Shown in pieces: positions 47,521 to 59,144 of a stretch of 64,000 nucleotides of DNA. A program made the translations under genes and the position numbers. The notes beneath the pieces were generated by a model. That model was not told the origin of the DNA and did no database searches. It was given only the letters and a program-made list of their open reading frames with translations. Each line of letters starts with the position of its first letter. The stretch's first letter is position 1. Origin of the DNA: Torymus aiolomorphi (taxonomy: Eukaryota > Arthropoda > Insecta > Hymenoptera > Torymidae); NCBI GenBank assembly GCA_036365515.1, contig CM070873.1, forward strand, positions 73,496,529 to 73,560,528, read 5' to 3'.

Positions 47521-47789
47521 TATAGTACCTACGCCCAGAGTTCCGCACTATAAGGAGGTAAAGGTGGCGCTGCGCGCCGCCATTGTCTACAATAATAACA
47601 TCAGTCAGGTTATTGACTTTCGCAGCGATGCCTGCGGCGCCCCCTTTAGTTTCCGCAGAATTTTTCCGGAAATTTTGTTTGAACTCTCAAAGTCGGAACT
47701 CTAGGTCGTTTGGCATAAACTCCTGTATCATAGAAGTTTATGTACATCGGTGACCATAACTTATTTTGGTTGCCATAAACCCCGACTTT

Positions 47790-47828
<39 letters not shown>

Positions 47829-48131
47829 GTAACTTCACGTCAACTGTTGAAGGCTAAATTTTTTTAATTTCTCAAAAATTTTTCCTCCTTCCAAATTAGC
47901 CCCAAAACACTACCACGAAGTTATAGAGCAAAATATTCAATCGTTCAAAAGTTAGAATCAATTGAAAACTGGAAAATTTTGAATTTTTTCATAAATCTTC
48001 ATTTTTCATGATTTTTTAACTCAAAAATTTGAAACTTTTTGTATAGCACATTAAATGGGGAAAAGTTTATAAATTGTGAGTAGAATTACATAGAATTTTT
48101 ACAAATTGATTAAACAAATTTTTGTCTTTGA
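47521..48131. other. repeat fragments, no gene
   Basis: The sequence at 47563-47660 (GCGCGCCGCCATTGTCTACA, then 'ggttattgactttcgcag') resembles 15790-15830 and 16230-16260 in the Transib interior. A short (TA)n lies at 47796-47826. The rest is unassigned. Confidence 0.5.
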
Positions 48132-48133
48132 TA

Positions 48134-48504
48134 CACGGAGAGAATTTTAGGAGAGGAGACATCTTAGTGGTAGTGTAGTAGCTACTCTACAATATTGGAG
48201 TTGCAGCTATGCTAAATTAGGACCACTGCCGCACTAAGTTTTGGGGGAGCGACTGCTCTATACGCGTGTAGTGCGAATGTTATACTAAAATGGACTTATG
48301 TTATACTAAACTCGGTCTACCGTTGCACGAAAAGCAGGAAAGCCGTTGCACTATTTCTTTCGAACTGCGGTAGCTTCACTTTAGCTTCGCGCGAATACTA
48401 CACTAGTGCAGCTGCGATCCTAACCTATAGTACAAATCAAATGGTGCATTTCGTAGCACAGACGAACTACCTAGGAGTTCTTCTTTTCTAAAATTCTCTC
48501 CGTG
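48134..48504. mobile_element. 371-bp MITE, CACGGAGAGAATTTTAG ends
   Basis: It has 17-bp perfect inverted ends. Inside are several 'gtagtgcagct'/'gtagctactc'-type palindromic motifs as in 5632-6675. TA precedes the left end, but the right neighbour is CA, so the duplication is decayed. Confidence 0.75.
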
Positions 48505-48723
48505 CAGTTGAATAACAATCCTTCACTTTATGTGAAAGGCGTACTCGACAAAACCAATTTTTTGTAGTAAAGCCCAAAAAGTATTTTTAATATATTACTG
48601 TTAAAATTATACATGTTATATTGTGCGAGAGTACGAGAACTTGAGAGCGCGCGACGCACACACATACATATATGTTATACGCCTCCCCATCCGAGCACCT
48701 GTAGCGTGACTTGGGCGTAAGTG

Positions 48724-49053
48724 CACTGAGAGAATTTTGGAGTCGACGTCGTACTTAGTATGTACAGCAGACGTACCGTTCGTCTTGCGCAGCAGCTCTA
48801 CCAAATTTGGGAGAGCTGGTATCCTAAACCGCGAGACGTCTGCTGTCTTTTATTTTCCCGTACTACACGAGCGCACCGAAAAATTAGGAGAGTAGTTGCC
48901 CCGTGATTTTCGTGCAGCAGCAATACCGAGAAGAGGCGACTGTTGTGCTACAGAGGGCATCAGCCGTACCAAAACAAAGGACAACTCTTTGTGTACATTT
49001 AAGAACGTAGCCGTACTACCTAGTACACCGGCGCTCCCGAAATTTTCTCAGTG
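48724..49053. mobile_element. 330-bp MITE, CACTGAGAGAATTTT ends
   Basis: The left end CACTGAGAGAATTTT and right end GAAATTTTCTCAGTG are imperfect inverted repeats. The interior has the same short palindromic style as the two relatives. The flanks are TG on each side rather than TA. Confidence 0.7.
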
Positions 49054-49805
49054 TGGCAGCGGCCAACTCGCCCCCCTCTACTCTAGCTCAGCAGCTCTCG
49101 ACCGATGCGTAGCACCGCATGGCGAGCCCGCGAGGCTCCTAACTTTGTAAAATACTGTACTCCATAGTTATTAACATTAAAAGCCAATTCATTTATACAA
49201 AAGTGTTTCTTCTTTAAGGTTATATGGGCTATATATAAAAAATAATGTCAGATCAATAAAGTTTCATCAGTAGGTCAATAATATCATTATAAACGTCTCT
49301 GGCAAATTTGAATATGATTTGCGAGCTAGTTTTCGAGATATTGTAGTTTAAAGTTAACATGGGTTCTTATGGAGATTCTCTGAATATGGCTAGACACGTC
49401 GTAGTTATTTAAAAAATTAAGTTGAAAAAATAGTGTTTAGTTCTTGTAAATTTGTGTATACGTAAAAGAAAACCTTTGTAATCGATTGCAATTGAAATGA
49501 ATTGCTTTTGCGAGCTAGTATTAAAGTTATAATATAAAACTGTGCAATAAAGCGTACAGTCATAACAAAAAGTGAGAAAAATGAGCATTAAAATGTTCTA
49601 AAACAGATATAAAGTTTTCTTTACAGTTCTAAAAAACATTTTACATATTTATTTACTCTTAGTACTGTAGTATATTACTGTTTTCGACGAGTTATACGAC
49701 CAAAATATTTGACTCAAATTTTTGAATGAGACCTTACGGCCAATACAACCTTAATTACCTTAATTATCTTGGTTCATAGGTATGAAAATCCACGGTATTT
49801 CAACA
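49054..49805. other. unassigned, probably includes the 5' LTR of the Copia element
   Basis: No gene is seen. A likely primer-binding site starts at 49806, so an LTR should end at ...TTTCAACA 49805. I could not find its start or a matching 3' LTR. Confidence 0.35.
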
Positions 49806-50194
49806 TGGCAGCAGACAATGTGGTTGGACTGATTACCGCACGCGGAGACTGAGTGTCCCGTAAAGACAGCGTATCCCGTTTTGTGAAAATTAAAAAAATA
49901 TTGGTGGAGAAATATGGAGAAATATATCAAGAACATAACAGAGTGAAAAGTGTTCAAAAATTATAGTGAAATAAGAGCGATGTGAGCAGATTAGATTTCG
50001 AGGTTATATGTTCACGTGGCAGCGACTCAGAAGAAAACTTGGAAGTTAAATAAGAAACTCAAGATAACAATGAAAAAATAATTGAAAAGAAAATTAGTGA
50101 AAATCGATTTGTGAATATTGTGAATAAAATTATAAGTCTAAATTGAGTAGTTAAAGTATTTGAAGAAATTGAGAGTGAAACAAGACAAACTGAA

Positions 50195-50980
50195 ATGGCG
50201 GATGAGTTCAAGATGACATTACCAATTTTCGATGGAAAAGATTACAGTACATGGAAGAAGAGAATTACAGTATTGTTGAAAATGAAAAAATGTGAAGAAG
50301 TTATACAGAGCGTGAGAACTGATGGTGATAATGAAGCCACGTGGAATGAGAAAGATCTGATAGCGATGAATTACTTATACAGTGCACTGTCGAATAGACA
50401 AATGGAATTAGTCAATGACGAGAACACCAGTTATGAAATATTTAAGAAACTAGATAAATTGTATTTGCGTGAGTCAACCGCATTACAAATTTGTGTGAGA
50501 AATAAATTGGACAGATTAAGGTTAAGAGATTATACCGAGATAAGTGAATTCTACAGTGAATTCGAGAAATTGATAATTGAATTGAAAAATTCTGGTGCTA
50601 CAGTAAATAAATCAGAAAAAATTAAATTATATGTTGAGAACACTTCCAAGTTCGTTAAGTCATATTGGTGATTTAGTTGATGTGCTGCCAGAACAAGAAA
50701 GGACAGTTGATTATGTTATAAATAAAATAATTTATACGAGAATTGAGAAAAAGAAGAAAATCCAAATTCGAGAAATAAAAATTCAAATGTATTTAAAGTG
50801 GAAAAGAAAAAGGATGGAATGTGCTTCGGATGCGGAAAGCAAGGTCACTTGCAATATGAGTGTATGAGCCAAGGCAACGTGAGGAATTCATGGAGAGACT
50901 CGAGAGGAGGAGGACAGCAGCAAGCGCGAGGGGGCGCACGCTATCAATATCAACAACAGCAGCAGCGAGACGGTAACAGC
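50195..50980 (+). pseudogene. Copia gag
   Basis: ATG at 50195. The N-terminal part (FDGKDYSTWKKRITVLLK; YLYSALSNRQMELV; YLRESTALQICVRNKLDRLR) is the Copia-type Gag capsid. Frameshifts occur near 50640 and 50790. After the second comes the zinc knuckle CFGCGKQGHLQYEC and a Gly/Gln/Arg-rich tail (GGGQQQARGG). The product would package element RNA, but here it is broken. Confidence 0.85.
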
Positions 50981-51694
50981 TAGAGCAGAGGTGAAGGCGG
51001 CTACCGAAGCAAAGGCGCAGGTCTACGGGGACGAGGTGGTCAGCAGCGGCAAGATCGACAAAACACGAGCCGAAACCCGACGACTTTCATAACCGAAGTA
51101 GAGGGTAGAGTAAATAACAATGTACAGGTAAATAGTTGCGAAAATAAATTGGAATGGGTTCTAGATAGCGGATGCTCCGACCATATTATTAACGATGATA
51201 AATACTTTGCTAGAGTAAATAAATTAGAAAATCCGATTAACGTAAAAGTGGGAGATGGTGGTACTTTAAGAGCAACTAGTGTAGGCGATATTGAAGCTAA
51301 ATTCAGAACAAATTATAATGAAACAGAAATTGAAATAAAAGATGTATTTTTTGTAAAAGAAATGGATAGGAATTTAATGAGTTTCGGGAAAGTTGCAAAA
51401 AAGATGAAAATTATTTCGAGAGGAAATACTTCAAAAATTTACAACCGTGAAAATGAATTAATAGGAGTTACAAATAAAGTGAATAATTTGTATAAGATAA
51501 ATTCTGTGTTAGAATATAAACAGAACTACGTAACTGAAAATGTAAATAACGGCATAACTTTGAAGGAAAAATTCCATAGAATGTTAGGTCACGTTAATTT
51601 TGGATATTTGAACCGCATAGAACAGTAGGATTTAGGGAGGAAAGATATTTTCTAGTTCTAGTCGATGATTATAGTAAAGCTGCAAAAGTATATA
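50981..51694 (+). pseudogene. Copia protease and start of integrase
   Basis: EWVLDSGCSDHIINDD (about 51150-51197) is the Copia aspartic protease with catalytic Asp in DSG. The frame runs on through the pre-integrase His motif (KFHRMLGHVNFGYLN) to a stop at 51626-51628. A shifted frame then reads ERYFLVLVDDYSKAAKV (integrase core, first catalytic Asp region). The ~100-150 residues normally between these parts are missing, so a deletion joined them. The pogo element follows at 51695. Confidence 0.8.
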
Positions 51695-52427
51695 AGGTAA
51701 AATAGTGGAATCCCAATAGTGGAATATGTCCTATAAGTGGAATAACTTAGTATTAATTAATTATACAAAATATAATAAAGTATATAAATTAATGAAAAAA
51801 ATATGTAGTTATCTTGAAGTATTATACTTCACATTTATGTTTAAATGGTTTCAATCAATGATATTTAATATTTAAAAAAAATCGTAAATATCAGTTGTCC
51901 TAATAAATTTATGAAGTAACCTTGTCTGGTAAAATGATATGTGAGCAGTACCATTACTTTTTAATATATATTATTAAATATAATTAATTAAACAAACTTT
52001 AATTTATTTTAACGGTTTACATATAACATTAGTATGTGACCTTTACTCATTTTTTTCAATGTTATTGCTAAATAATATTTTTTTTATGCGTTTCTCTTTA
52101 CGTGCTCCGAATTTGGAAGTATTCCTAAAGTGAAACAGAAAATTTCGGTGTTCCACTTTTGGTCAACGGCTCCTTTTCATAGCGTGTTCTAAAAGTGAAA
52201 CGTGTGCTCTGTTTGTCCGTTATTTAATTCTTCACGCAAGAATAACAATTCATGCGTACAAATTTTTCATCCCAGGTATTGAAAATAAAATTTTAGACTG
52301 ATTTGTCCTTATAATATTAAGTGGTAAGTAAATTACAACTAAAAAACGATTATATCAATACATCAAACTAACCTACACATCTAACATGGAACTTGTTTTC
52401 ACTTTTATAGACTACAAGAATTTTGTC

Positions 52428-53735
52428 ATGAGTGCAACAAAAAAAAAGGGGAAGAAAACGGAAAAGAAAAATAAAAAAGTGAAGAATGCAGAGAAGAAAA
52501 AAGTAACTGTAAAAAAAGAAGGTTGAGAAGATGTACTCAAAAGAAGCACTGGAAAAATCTGTACATGCAGTGACAAAGAAGGGTTTGAGCTTTGAAAAGG
52601 CTGCACAAGCACATAAAGTTCCACAGACAACTCTTTTTAGGATGTTTAGGAATCCATGGAGAAATTGTAAAAGGGGCCCAGCTACGGTACTTTCTGAAAG
52701 AGAAGAGATCGATATTTCAAACTGAATACTTTATAGAGGAAATACAGGGTTCCCGATAACAAAAAATGACTTACTAGATAGTGTACAGTACTACTTGAAT
52801 AGTTTGAAGAGAGAAACAGTGTTTAAAAATAACAGACCAGGACTCCACTGGTGTGAAAGTTTCCTCAAACGTCATCTTAACATAGCTCGTAGAGTACCTC
52901 AACATTTAAGTTCAGTAAGAGCCTCTGTTACACAAGAAGACTTAAAGGAATGGTTTGATTCAGTGAAAAGCTATCTTTCCACTAAAAATTTAATAAATAT
53001 TCATCCTTCCAGAGTATTTAATTGCGATGAAACTAACATGCAATTATGTCCAAAAAGTGAAAAGATGTTGACGTGTAAGGGAGCAAGAGCAATATATAAG
53101 GTAGTTGATGTTTTTGAGAAAGAAAGTATAACTACATTATTTATGTATAGTGCAGAAGGTACCAGAGCTCCACCCATGGTTCTCTATACTTACAAGGAAA
53201 AACTATCAAAAGTCATTATACAGAATTCTCCAAAAGGCTAGGGAATTGGGATGTCTGACGATGGTTGGATGACCATTGAAACCTTCTATGAATACATTAC
53301 AAATGTATTTTATCAATGGCTTCTACAACAACAGGTTGAATTCCCTGTGGTAATCTATTTGGACGGACATTCATCTCATGTTACCATTCCATTGGTCTCT
53401 TTCTGTAGACAGAAAAAGATTGAGCTAATCTTGTTGTATCCAAATGCCACACACATTTTACAGCCACTCGACATATCGTTTTTCCACCTTCTAAAAGAAG
53501 TTTGGAAAAAAACAGTGCCAAAATGGAAAATGATATATCAAGTTTAAAAAAGGAGCAGTTTGCTTTGGTATTAAAAATGGCATGGGATTCTATGATCGGA
53601 GAAAAAAATATAATACAAAATGGTTTCAGAGCTTCGGGTCTAATGCCATTTGATCCTGATGTTGTGCAATATGACATTTTAAATAAAAAGAAGAAAAATA
53701 ATACCACTGAAAATGATAAGCCAATAGAGAATTAA
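52428..53735 (+). pseudogene. pogo/Tigger transposase (DDE_1 family), inactivated
   Basis: ATG at 52428 opens a Lys-rich tail, shifted by one base near 52525 into the main frame. Domains: pipsqueak-type HTH (ALEKSVHAVTKKGLSFEKAA), second HTH_Tc5 part (GLHWCESFLKRHLNIARRV), then the catalytic domain with FNCDETN (first Asp), VIYLDGHSSHVT (second Asp) and PNATHILQPLDISFF (third Asp), i.e. a DDD triad. In-frame stops are at 52723-52725 and 53239-53241, and a frameshift near 53520 leads into GFRASGLMPFDPD, the family's C-terminal signature. It cuts and pastes its own TA-flanked element in intact relatives. Upstream, TTTTATAG at 52404-52411 could be a splice acceptor. Confidence 0.85.
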
Positions 53736-54140
53736 ACAACAGAAAGTAAAATTGAAGAGAGAAAATCTTACAAGAGTTTGAGGATACATTGCCAAATCAA
53801 GTACTGCAAGATTTTAAAGCGGCAGAGCTAAGTGGAGTATGGTTGAATAATATTGAGGAAAAAGGATTATTCGAATATTGGCTTGGAATTAAGAATGCTA
53901 GTGGTATATCTAATAAATAATTTACAATTTATATGTATAACTAATATTTACAATTACTATTTACAAGAATTTATAACTAATATTTACAATTACTATTTAC
54001 AAGAATTTATAACTAATATTTGCAAAGAATTATGTACAATTTAAATTTCTTTTACTTTTTTTATAATAATATTCATGTATTTACAAACTAATCAATTGCA
54101 TATAATTTTAGTAAATTTTTTTATTTAATATTATTTTTAG

Positions 54141-56050
54141 ATACAAGTATTGTTAAGTCTAGAGTTAAGAATATTGAATGTTTAGACAATATAGTATTAG
54201 ATGAAGTTCCTTGTAATAGTAGCGAACAAGTTATATATTCAGAAGATCCAATATAAAGCCTTTATTCAGATAATTCTGTCTCAAGTGGAATTGAAGTCAT
54301 CGATATAAGTAATTATGATCACCAATTTCTTACTCATGCTTTACGTAAAACGAGCAGTCTATCAGGTTTGTATATGTATTCCTTATTTTGATAAAATATG
54401 ATGATAAATGAGGTAAAATATTAAATTCTTTTTTTAGAGGAAGTTTACTCTGAAGATGGCATATATCATAAAGATGAGAGCGAAGAAAATGTTTCTCCAA
54501 ATAACTCTGACACTTCAAAAGCAAATAAAACTTGGATTAAATTGAAAAACGTCACCAGCAAGGAAAATGACCAAATTCAAAATGTGAAGACTTGTGATAA
54601 ACAGAATCCAAATCAAGGTCAGTAATAAATAATTTACAGTTAATATTTATAATTACTTATAACTAATATTTACAAAGAATTATGTACAATTCATTTCACC
54701 TACTTTTACTTTTTTTATAATAATATTCATGTATTTACAAACAAATCCATTGAATATAATTTTAGTAAATTTTTAATATGATTAATATGATTTTTAGATA
54801 CAAGTATTGTTAAGCCTAGTGTTAAGAATATTGAATGTTTAGACAATCATAATATAGTAGTATTAGCTGAGATTCCTTGGAATAGTAGCGAACAAGTTGT
54901 ATATTCAGAGGTTACAATTTTAAACCTTTGTTCGGATAATCTTTTCTCAATGGAATTGAGTATATCGATGCAAGTGATAATGATTACCAATCCCTCACTC
55001 ATGCTTCGCTGCATACCAGCAGTCGATCAGGTTTGTATAGATATTTCTTATTTTGTTAAAATATAATAATAAATGAGATAAAATACGAAATTCCTTTTTT
55101 AGAGAAAGTCTACTCTGGAGATGGCACACATGAAGATGAGAGTAAAGAAAATATTCCCCCAAATAACTCTGCCACTTCAAAAGCAAGTAAACCTTGTAAT
55201 GAATTAAAAAATGTCACCAATAAGGAAAATCAAATTGAAAATGTGAAGACTTGTGATAAACAGAATGCAAATCAAGGTTAATATACTAATGTTGTATATA
55301 CAGCTGTAAAATAGATATTTTTATCTATTTTTTATCTGATTTCATTTGCAGAAAGTAATGTTAAGCCTAGAATTAAGAGTATTGAATGTTTACGAAGTCA
55401 TAAAGTAATAATGGTGGCTGAGATACCAAGTGAGATCAGCGAGCAGATAATAACTTTAGGAAAAGAAGTTGGAAGCCATTCTTCGAATAATCTTGTTTCA
55501 AATAAAACTGAGTTCAGCGATGAAAATAATAATTTAACAAACCGATCTCTCAGCAAATCTACTTTTGACACAAGCAGTCTATCAAGTTAGTATACAAATT
55601 TCTTATTTCACTCAATATATTAATAAATGAAATCAAATACTAATTTCTAAATTCTATTTTTAGAGAAAGTCACCAACTCTGGAAATCGTAGATATGAAGA
55701 TGACAACTGTAAAGAAAATGTTCCCCCAAATAGTTATGTCACATCAGAAGCAACTAAACTTCCAATAAACGAATCCAATAATGTCTTTGCTCAAACTTTT
55801 ACTTTACCTGTTAAGTATTTACTAAAAAAAAGGAGACAGAAATTGGAAGCAAAAGGCATAGCTAAAAAGCCAGTGGTAAGTACAGATGATGTATGGCGAG
55901 AACAGGAAATGAAAAAGGAAAAGGAGAAAGAAAAAAAAAGGAATTGAAAGCATCGAAAAAAAGAAAACTGCAAGAAGAAAAGAAAAAGGTTGCAGAAGAA
56001 AAAAAGAAATTAAATGAAAAGTTGAAAGAAATTCAAAAGAAAATTAATTA
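54141..56050 (+). pseudogene. triplicated exon pair downstream of the pogo transposase
   Basis: Three A-type exons (about 54141-54366, 54798-55029, 55352-55587) alternate with three B-type exons (about 54437-54618, 55101-55277, 55662-55947). Each starts after a T-rich tract ending TTAG or GCAG and ends before GT. A exons share KNIECLDN-like and SSLS motifs; B exons share a DES.EN..PNNS core and VKTCDKQN. Phases agree: each junction leaves one base. The last B exon is longer and ends in a basic KYLLKKRRQKLEAKGIAKK and a Lys/Glu-rich tail. One A copy has a stop near 54254 and another a frameshift. Whether the exons belong to the transposase mRNA or to a second gene cannot be decided from sequence alone. 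Confidence 0.6.
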
Positions 56051-56488
56051 GAAACATGAATTATTCCTCAAGCTGTATATAAGTCGAAGCAATACTATAA
56101 AATGTTATACTAAATATTTATTTTATGTTTATATTTATTATTGAATAAATAAAAGTTATTAAAAGATTTCATATTATGTAGTTTAATCATTTATAGTTAT
56201 TTTAGTCTATTCCTAAAATCCGTTCCACTATACGTACAGGAAGCGTGGAATGGGGGTATATGACATGCAAATAAGGTTCCACAATATGGACATTATAGCC
56301 TACTCGTTTTTTCGCTTTTTTATTTAGCAAATATTTTAAAATCAATTAGCAGCGATGCAATTCTAATCTAGAAGAACTAGGCTAGCTAAAAAACTTGAAG
56401 TCATGAAATAAATTTTAGTATTTCATTTTATTTAGTGAAAACATAAAAGCTTCTTCATATTTGTTTCACTATTGGGATTTTTACCTTA

Positions 56489-57390
56489 CTATGAAAGAAA
56501 AAAATGAAGTCTTTGATTGTATTGTTACGTATGTTAATTTAGTTGCAAATTTAACGGGAAAAAGAATAAAACGTTCAAGGTGCGATAATGGGAGAGAGTT
56601 TTTAAATAAAGATATCTATAAATTTACAAAAGAAAAGGGAATTTATATTGAACCATGCCCTCTATATGTTCACGAATTGAACGGAACTGCCGAGCGGTAT
56701 AATAGATCAGTTATGGGCACAGCAAGGTGCTTACTGTCAGACGTGAGAATACATAATAGATTTTGGCCAGAGGTCATTGAGACGGACGTTTATTTGAAAA
56801 ATAAAACGTTAGCAAATACTGTTGAGAAAAAGACTCCGTATGAGATTATGATGGGAGAAAAACCAGATATTAGAAATTTAAAATTGTACGGAAGTAGAGT
56901 TTTCGTTAGAGTTCGGGAAACCAAAAGGAGAAGTAAATGGGATAAAAAAGCAGATTTAGGAGTATTAGTTGGTTACGAAAATGAAGGCTATAGAGTTTTG
57001 ATAAATAATAGAGTAATTGTGGCAAAACGTGTTGATATTGTTGGGGAAAATGTTAAGTTAGTTGGATTTAGCGGTAACGATGAAAATAGTGATAATGAAT
57101 TAATTGAAAATAAGATAAATCAGTACACACAAAATGAAAATGTAGAAAGTGAATTTGATGAAATTAATGAAATCAATGAAAATGAAAATATTAAAAACAA
57201 GGAATATGAAAATAGCGTACCTAGTACAAGTAAAGAAAACTTAAAAGTAGTAAGAAGATCCGAAAGGAAGAAAAATCCTATAAATCGATATGGAAATCCA
57301 ATATCAAATTGCATTTACGTAAATTATGTAAGCGTTGATAATCCCGAAAATGATAACAAAGCGATAAATAGTAATGAGTGTCAAAAATGA
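56489..57390 (+). pseudogene. Copia integrase, C-terminal part
   Basis: It resumes right after the pogo element with EVFDCIVTYVNLVANLTGK, then the second catalytic Asp in RCDNGREF and the catalytic Glu in LNGTAERYNRSV, then FWPEVIET and ADLGVLVGYENEGYR of the integrase tail. A Glu/Asn-rich linker follows up to the stop at 57388-57390. The frame is unbroken here. The integrase inserts the Copia cDNA; the copy is disabled by the upstream damage. Confidence 0.9.
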
Positions 57391-58089
57391 CAAGAAGCTA
57401 TGAATAGAGAGATTGAGTGTTTAAATAAAAATGAAACGTGGAAATTAGTCGAAAAACCGATAGATAAAAAGGCATTTAAAGATTTAAAGTGGGTCTTTAC
57501 AGAGAAAGGTGAAAATAAGTTTAAAGCTAGAATTGTAGTAAGAGGGTTTCAACAAAAGGAGATAATTGATGATATTTATTCACCAGTCGCAAGAACTCAA
57601 ACATTAAAAATTGTATTAAATTATTGTGTCCAAAACGATTTAATGATAGATTAAATGGATTTCCAGTCAGCGTTCCTTAATGGAAAAGTTAAATCTGAAG
57701 TTTATGTAAAACAACCTCAAGGTTATGATGATAATACCGGTAGAGTGTGCAAATTAGAAAAAGCTTTGTACGGACTGCACGAAAGTCCAAGTGCATGGTA
57801 TGAATGTTTAGATGAATATTTGAAAGAATTAGGCTTTAAGAAAAGTAAAATCGATTATTGTCTATATTCCTTAAAAGTTGGAAATAAGAAAATCTATTTA
57901 ATAAATTTTAGGGATGATTTATTAATCTGCAGTAAAAATGAAAAATTGATTAAATTTATTAAAAAGAAATTAATTGTAAAATTTAGAATGAAAGATTTGG
58001 GCCAGATTAAAACGTACTTAGGAATAAATATTAATTATTTATTTATTGAGTTCCACGGGCTATGTGCTCAATTACATAAGAATAATTAA
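57391..58089 (+). pseudogene. Copia reverse transcriptase, truncated
   Basis: ECLNKNETWKLVEKP and DLKWVFTEKGENKFKARIVV are the start of the Copia RT. A TAA at 57652-57654 breaks MID-MDFQSAFLNG (motif A). KALYGLHESPSAWYE follows. The active site reads INFRDDLLI instead of the usual (L/V)YVDDLL(I/V): both Asp are kept but the neighbours changed. After DLGQIKTYLGI the sequence leaves the family, so the end of RT and all of RNase H are missing. Confidence 0.9.
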
Positions 58090-58123
58090 CAAAAATATAT
58101 CTTCCTATATTATATAGTTGTAA

Positions 58124-59141
58124 GAAAATGTTTACGACTCAGCGCCCCTCACCACCCCTCTCCCCCCTCTCCTCCCTCGCCCCCTCGCGCCCCCTCAACT
58201 CCCTCGCCCCCTCATCGTCTCCCTAACCCCCCCTCAAAATAACGTAAAAATGTGACTGGTTATAGGTTTTTTTAAAGAAATTGTTAGAGGCTCGCCCCTC
58301 CCCTGCGCCTCCTCGACCCTTCGCGTCCCCTCACCCCCTCCTCGCGGCTCCTCGCCCCCCCAGCCTCTCCTCAGCGCTCCCCTCACCATCCCTTAATTGT
58401 TTAAGTTATAAATCATGATATAATTAATTAGAAGAATTGTCGAGTATAGCAAGTTCTATGTAATAATATTGATATTTATTTATTTGTATATTTATTTTTT
58501 TTTTTTTTAATTTATTTAACTATAAAGATTGGTTGAAGAGACGAACAGTTTTCCACGTTACCCTGGAGGTACTGTTCATTGACGCGTTGGATTGTTATTT
58601 TAAGTGGTACCCTTCGCCAATAGCTATATATAACCACTCTTATAATAGTATCTCATTGTTCTGAAGAAATGGACACTATCAAAGGACAAAAAGTTTTTGT
58701 TATCGGGGACATTTTAGAATAACACAATAATGTATTATATTTACACGTGCAAAATTATAATAATATCAAAGTTGTGGATACTTCTATAACTCCTTTGGAT
58801 AAACTTTAAGAAGGATATAAATCTATAGTCAGTAGCACTGAATATTTATATTATTAAAAATTTTATTAATGTTCTGAAGAAATGGACATTATCGAAGGAC
58901 AAAAAGTTTTTGTTATCGGGGACATTTTAGAAGAAATGGAAGATATATCGGACATGTAATAAGGAATATTTAAAGCCTCTAACAATTTCTTTCAAAAAAA
59001 CGTATAACCAGTCACATTTTTACGTTATTTTGAGGGGGTGAGGGGAGCGCTGAGGGGGGCACTGATGAGGGGGGCGAATGGACGCGAGGGGGGCGAGGGG
59101 ATGCGAGTGGGGTGAGGGGGCGCTGAGTCGTAAACATTTTC
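58124..59141. mobile_element. foldback with C-rich/G-rich arms
   Basis: GAAAATGTTTACGACTCAGC at 58124 is mirrored by GCTGAGTCGTAAACATTTTC ending at 59141. The arms continue through CCCTC-rich (left) and GGGGAG-rich (right) stretches and the 'tcaaaataacgtaaaaatgtg' block, about 180 bp each. The centre holds two direct copies of a block beginning 'gttctgaagaaatggaca' (about 58659 and 58870). It separates the Copia tail from the Helitron helicase relic. No duplication is identified. Confidence 0.7.
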
Positions 59142-59144
59142 GAG

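Larger units (their letters stand above)
51695..56486 (+). mobile_element. pogo/Tigger-type DNA transposon inserted in Copia integrase
   Basis: The ends start AGGTAAAA on both sides and share CCCAATAGTG a little inside. TA flanks both (51693-51694 and 56487-56488). Taking out the element with one TA leaves the Copia integrase in frame, which confirms the limits. Subterminal GTGGAAT copies occur near both ends (51708, 51722; 56227, 56250, 56275 in either orientation). It carries a DDD transposase (52428-53735) and a multi-exon 3' region (54130-56050). Stops and frameshifts make it inactive. Confidence 0.85.
49806..58089 (+). mobile_element. Copia (Ty1-type) retrotransposon, decayed, interrupted by pogo
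   Basis: The order is a possible PBS (TGGCAGCAGACAATG), gag, DSG protease, integrase, then reverse transcriptase. Integrase before RT is diagnostic of Copia. The reading is broken by frameshifts, an internal deletion, stops, a 4.8-kb pogo insertion and loss of the RNase H end near 58040. Confidence 0.8.
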
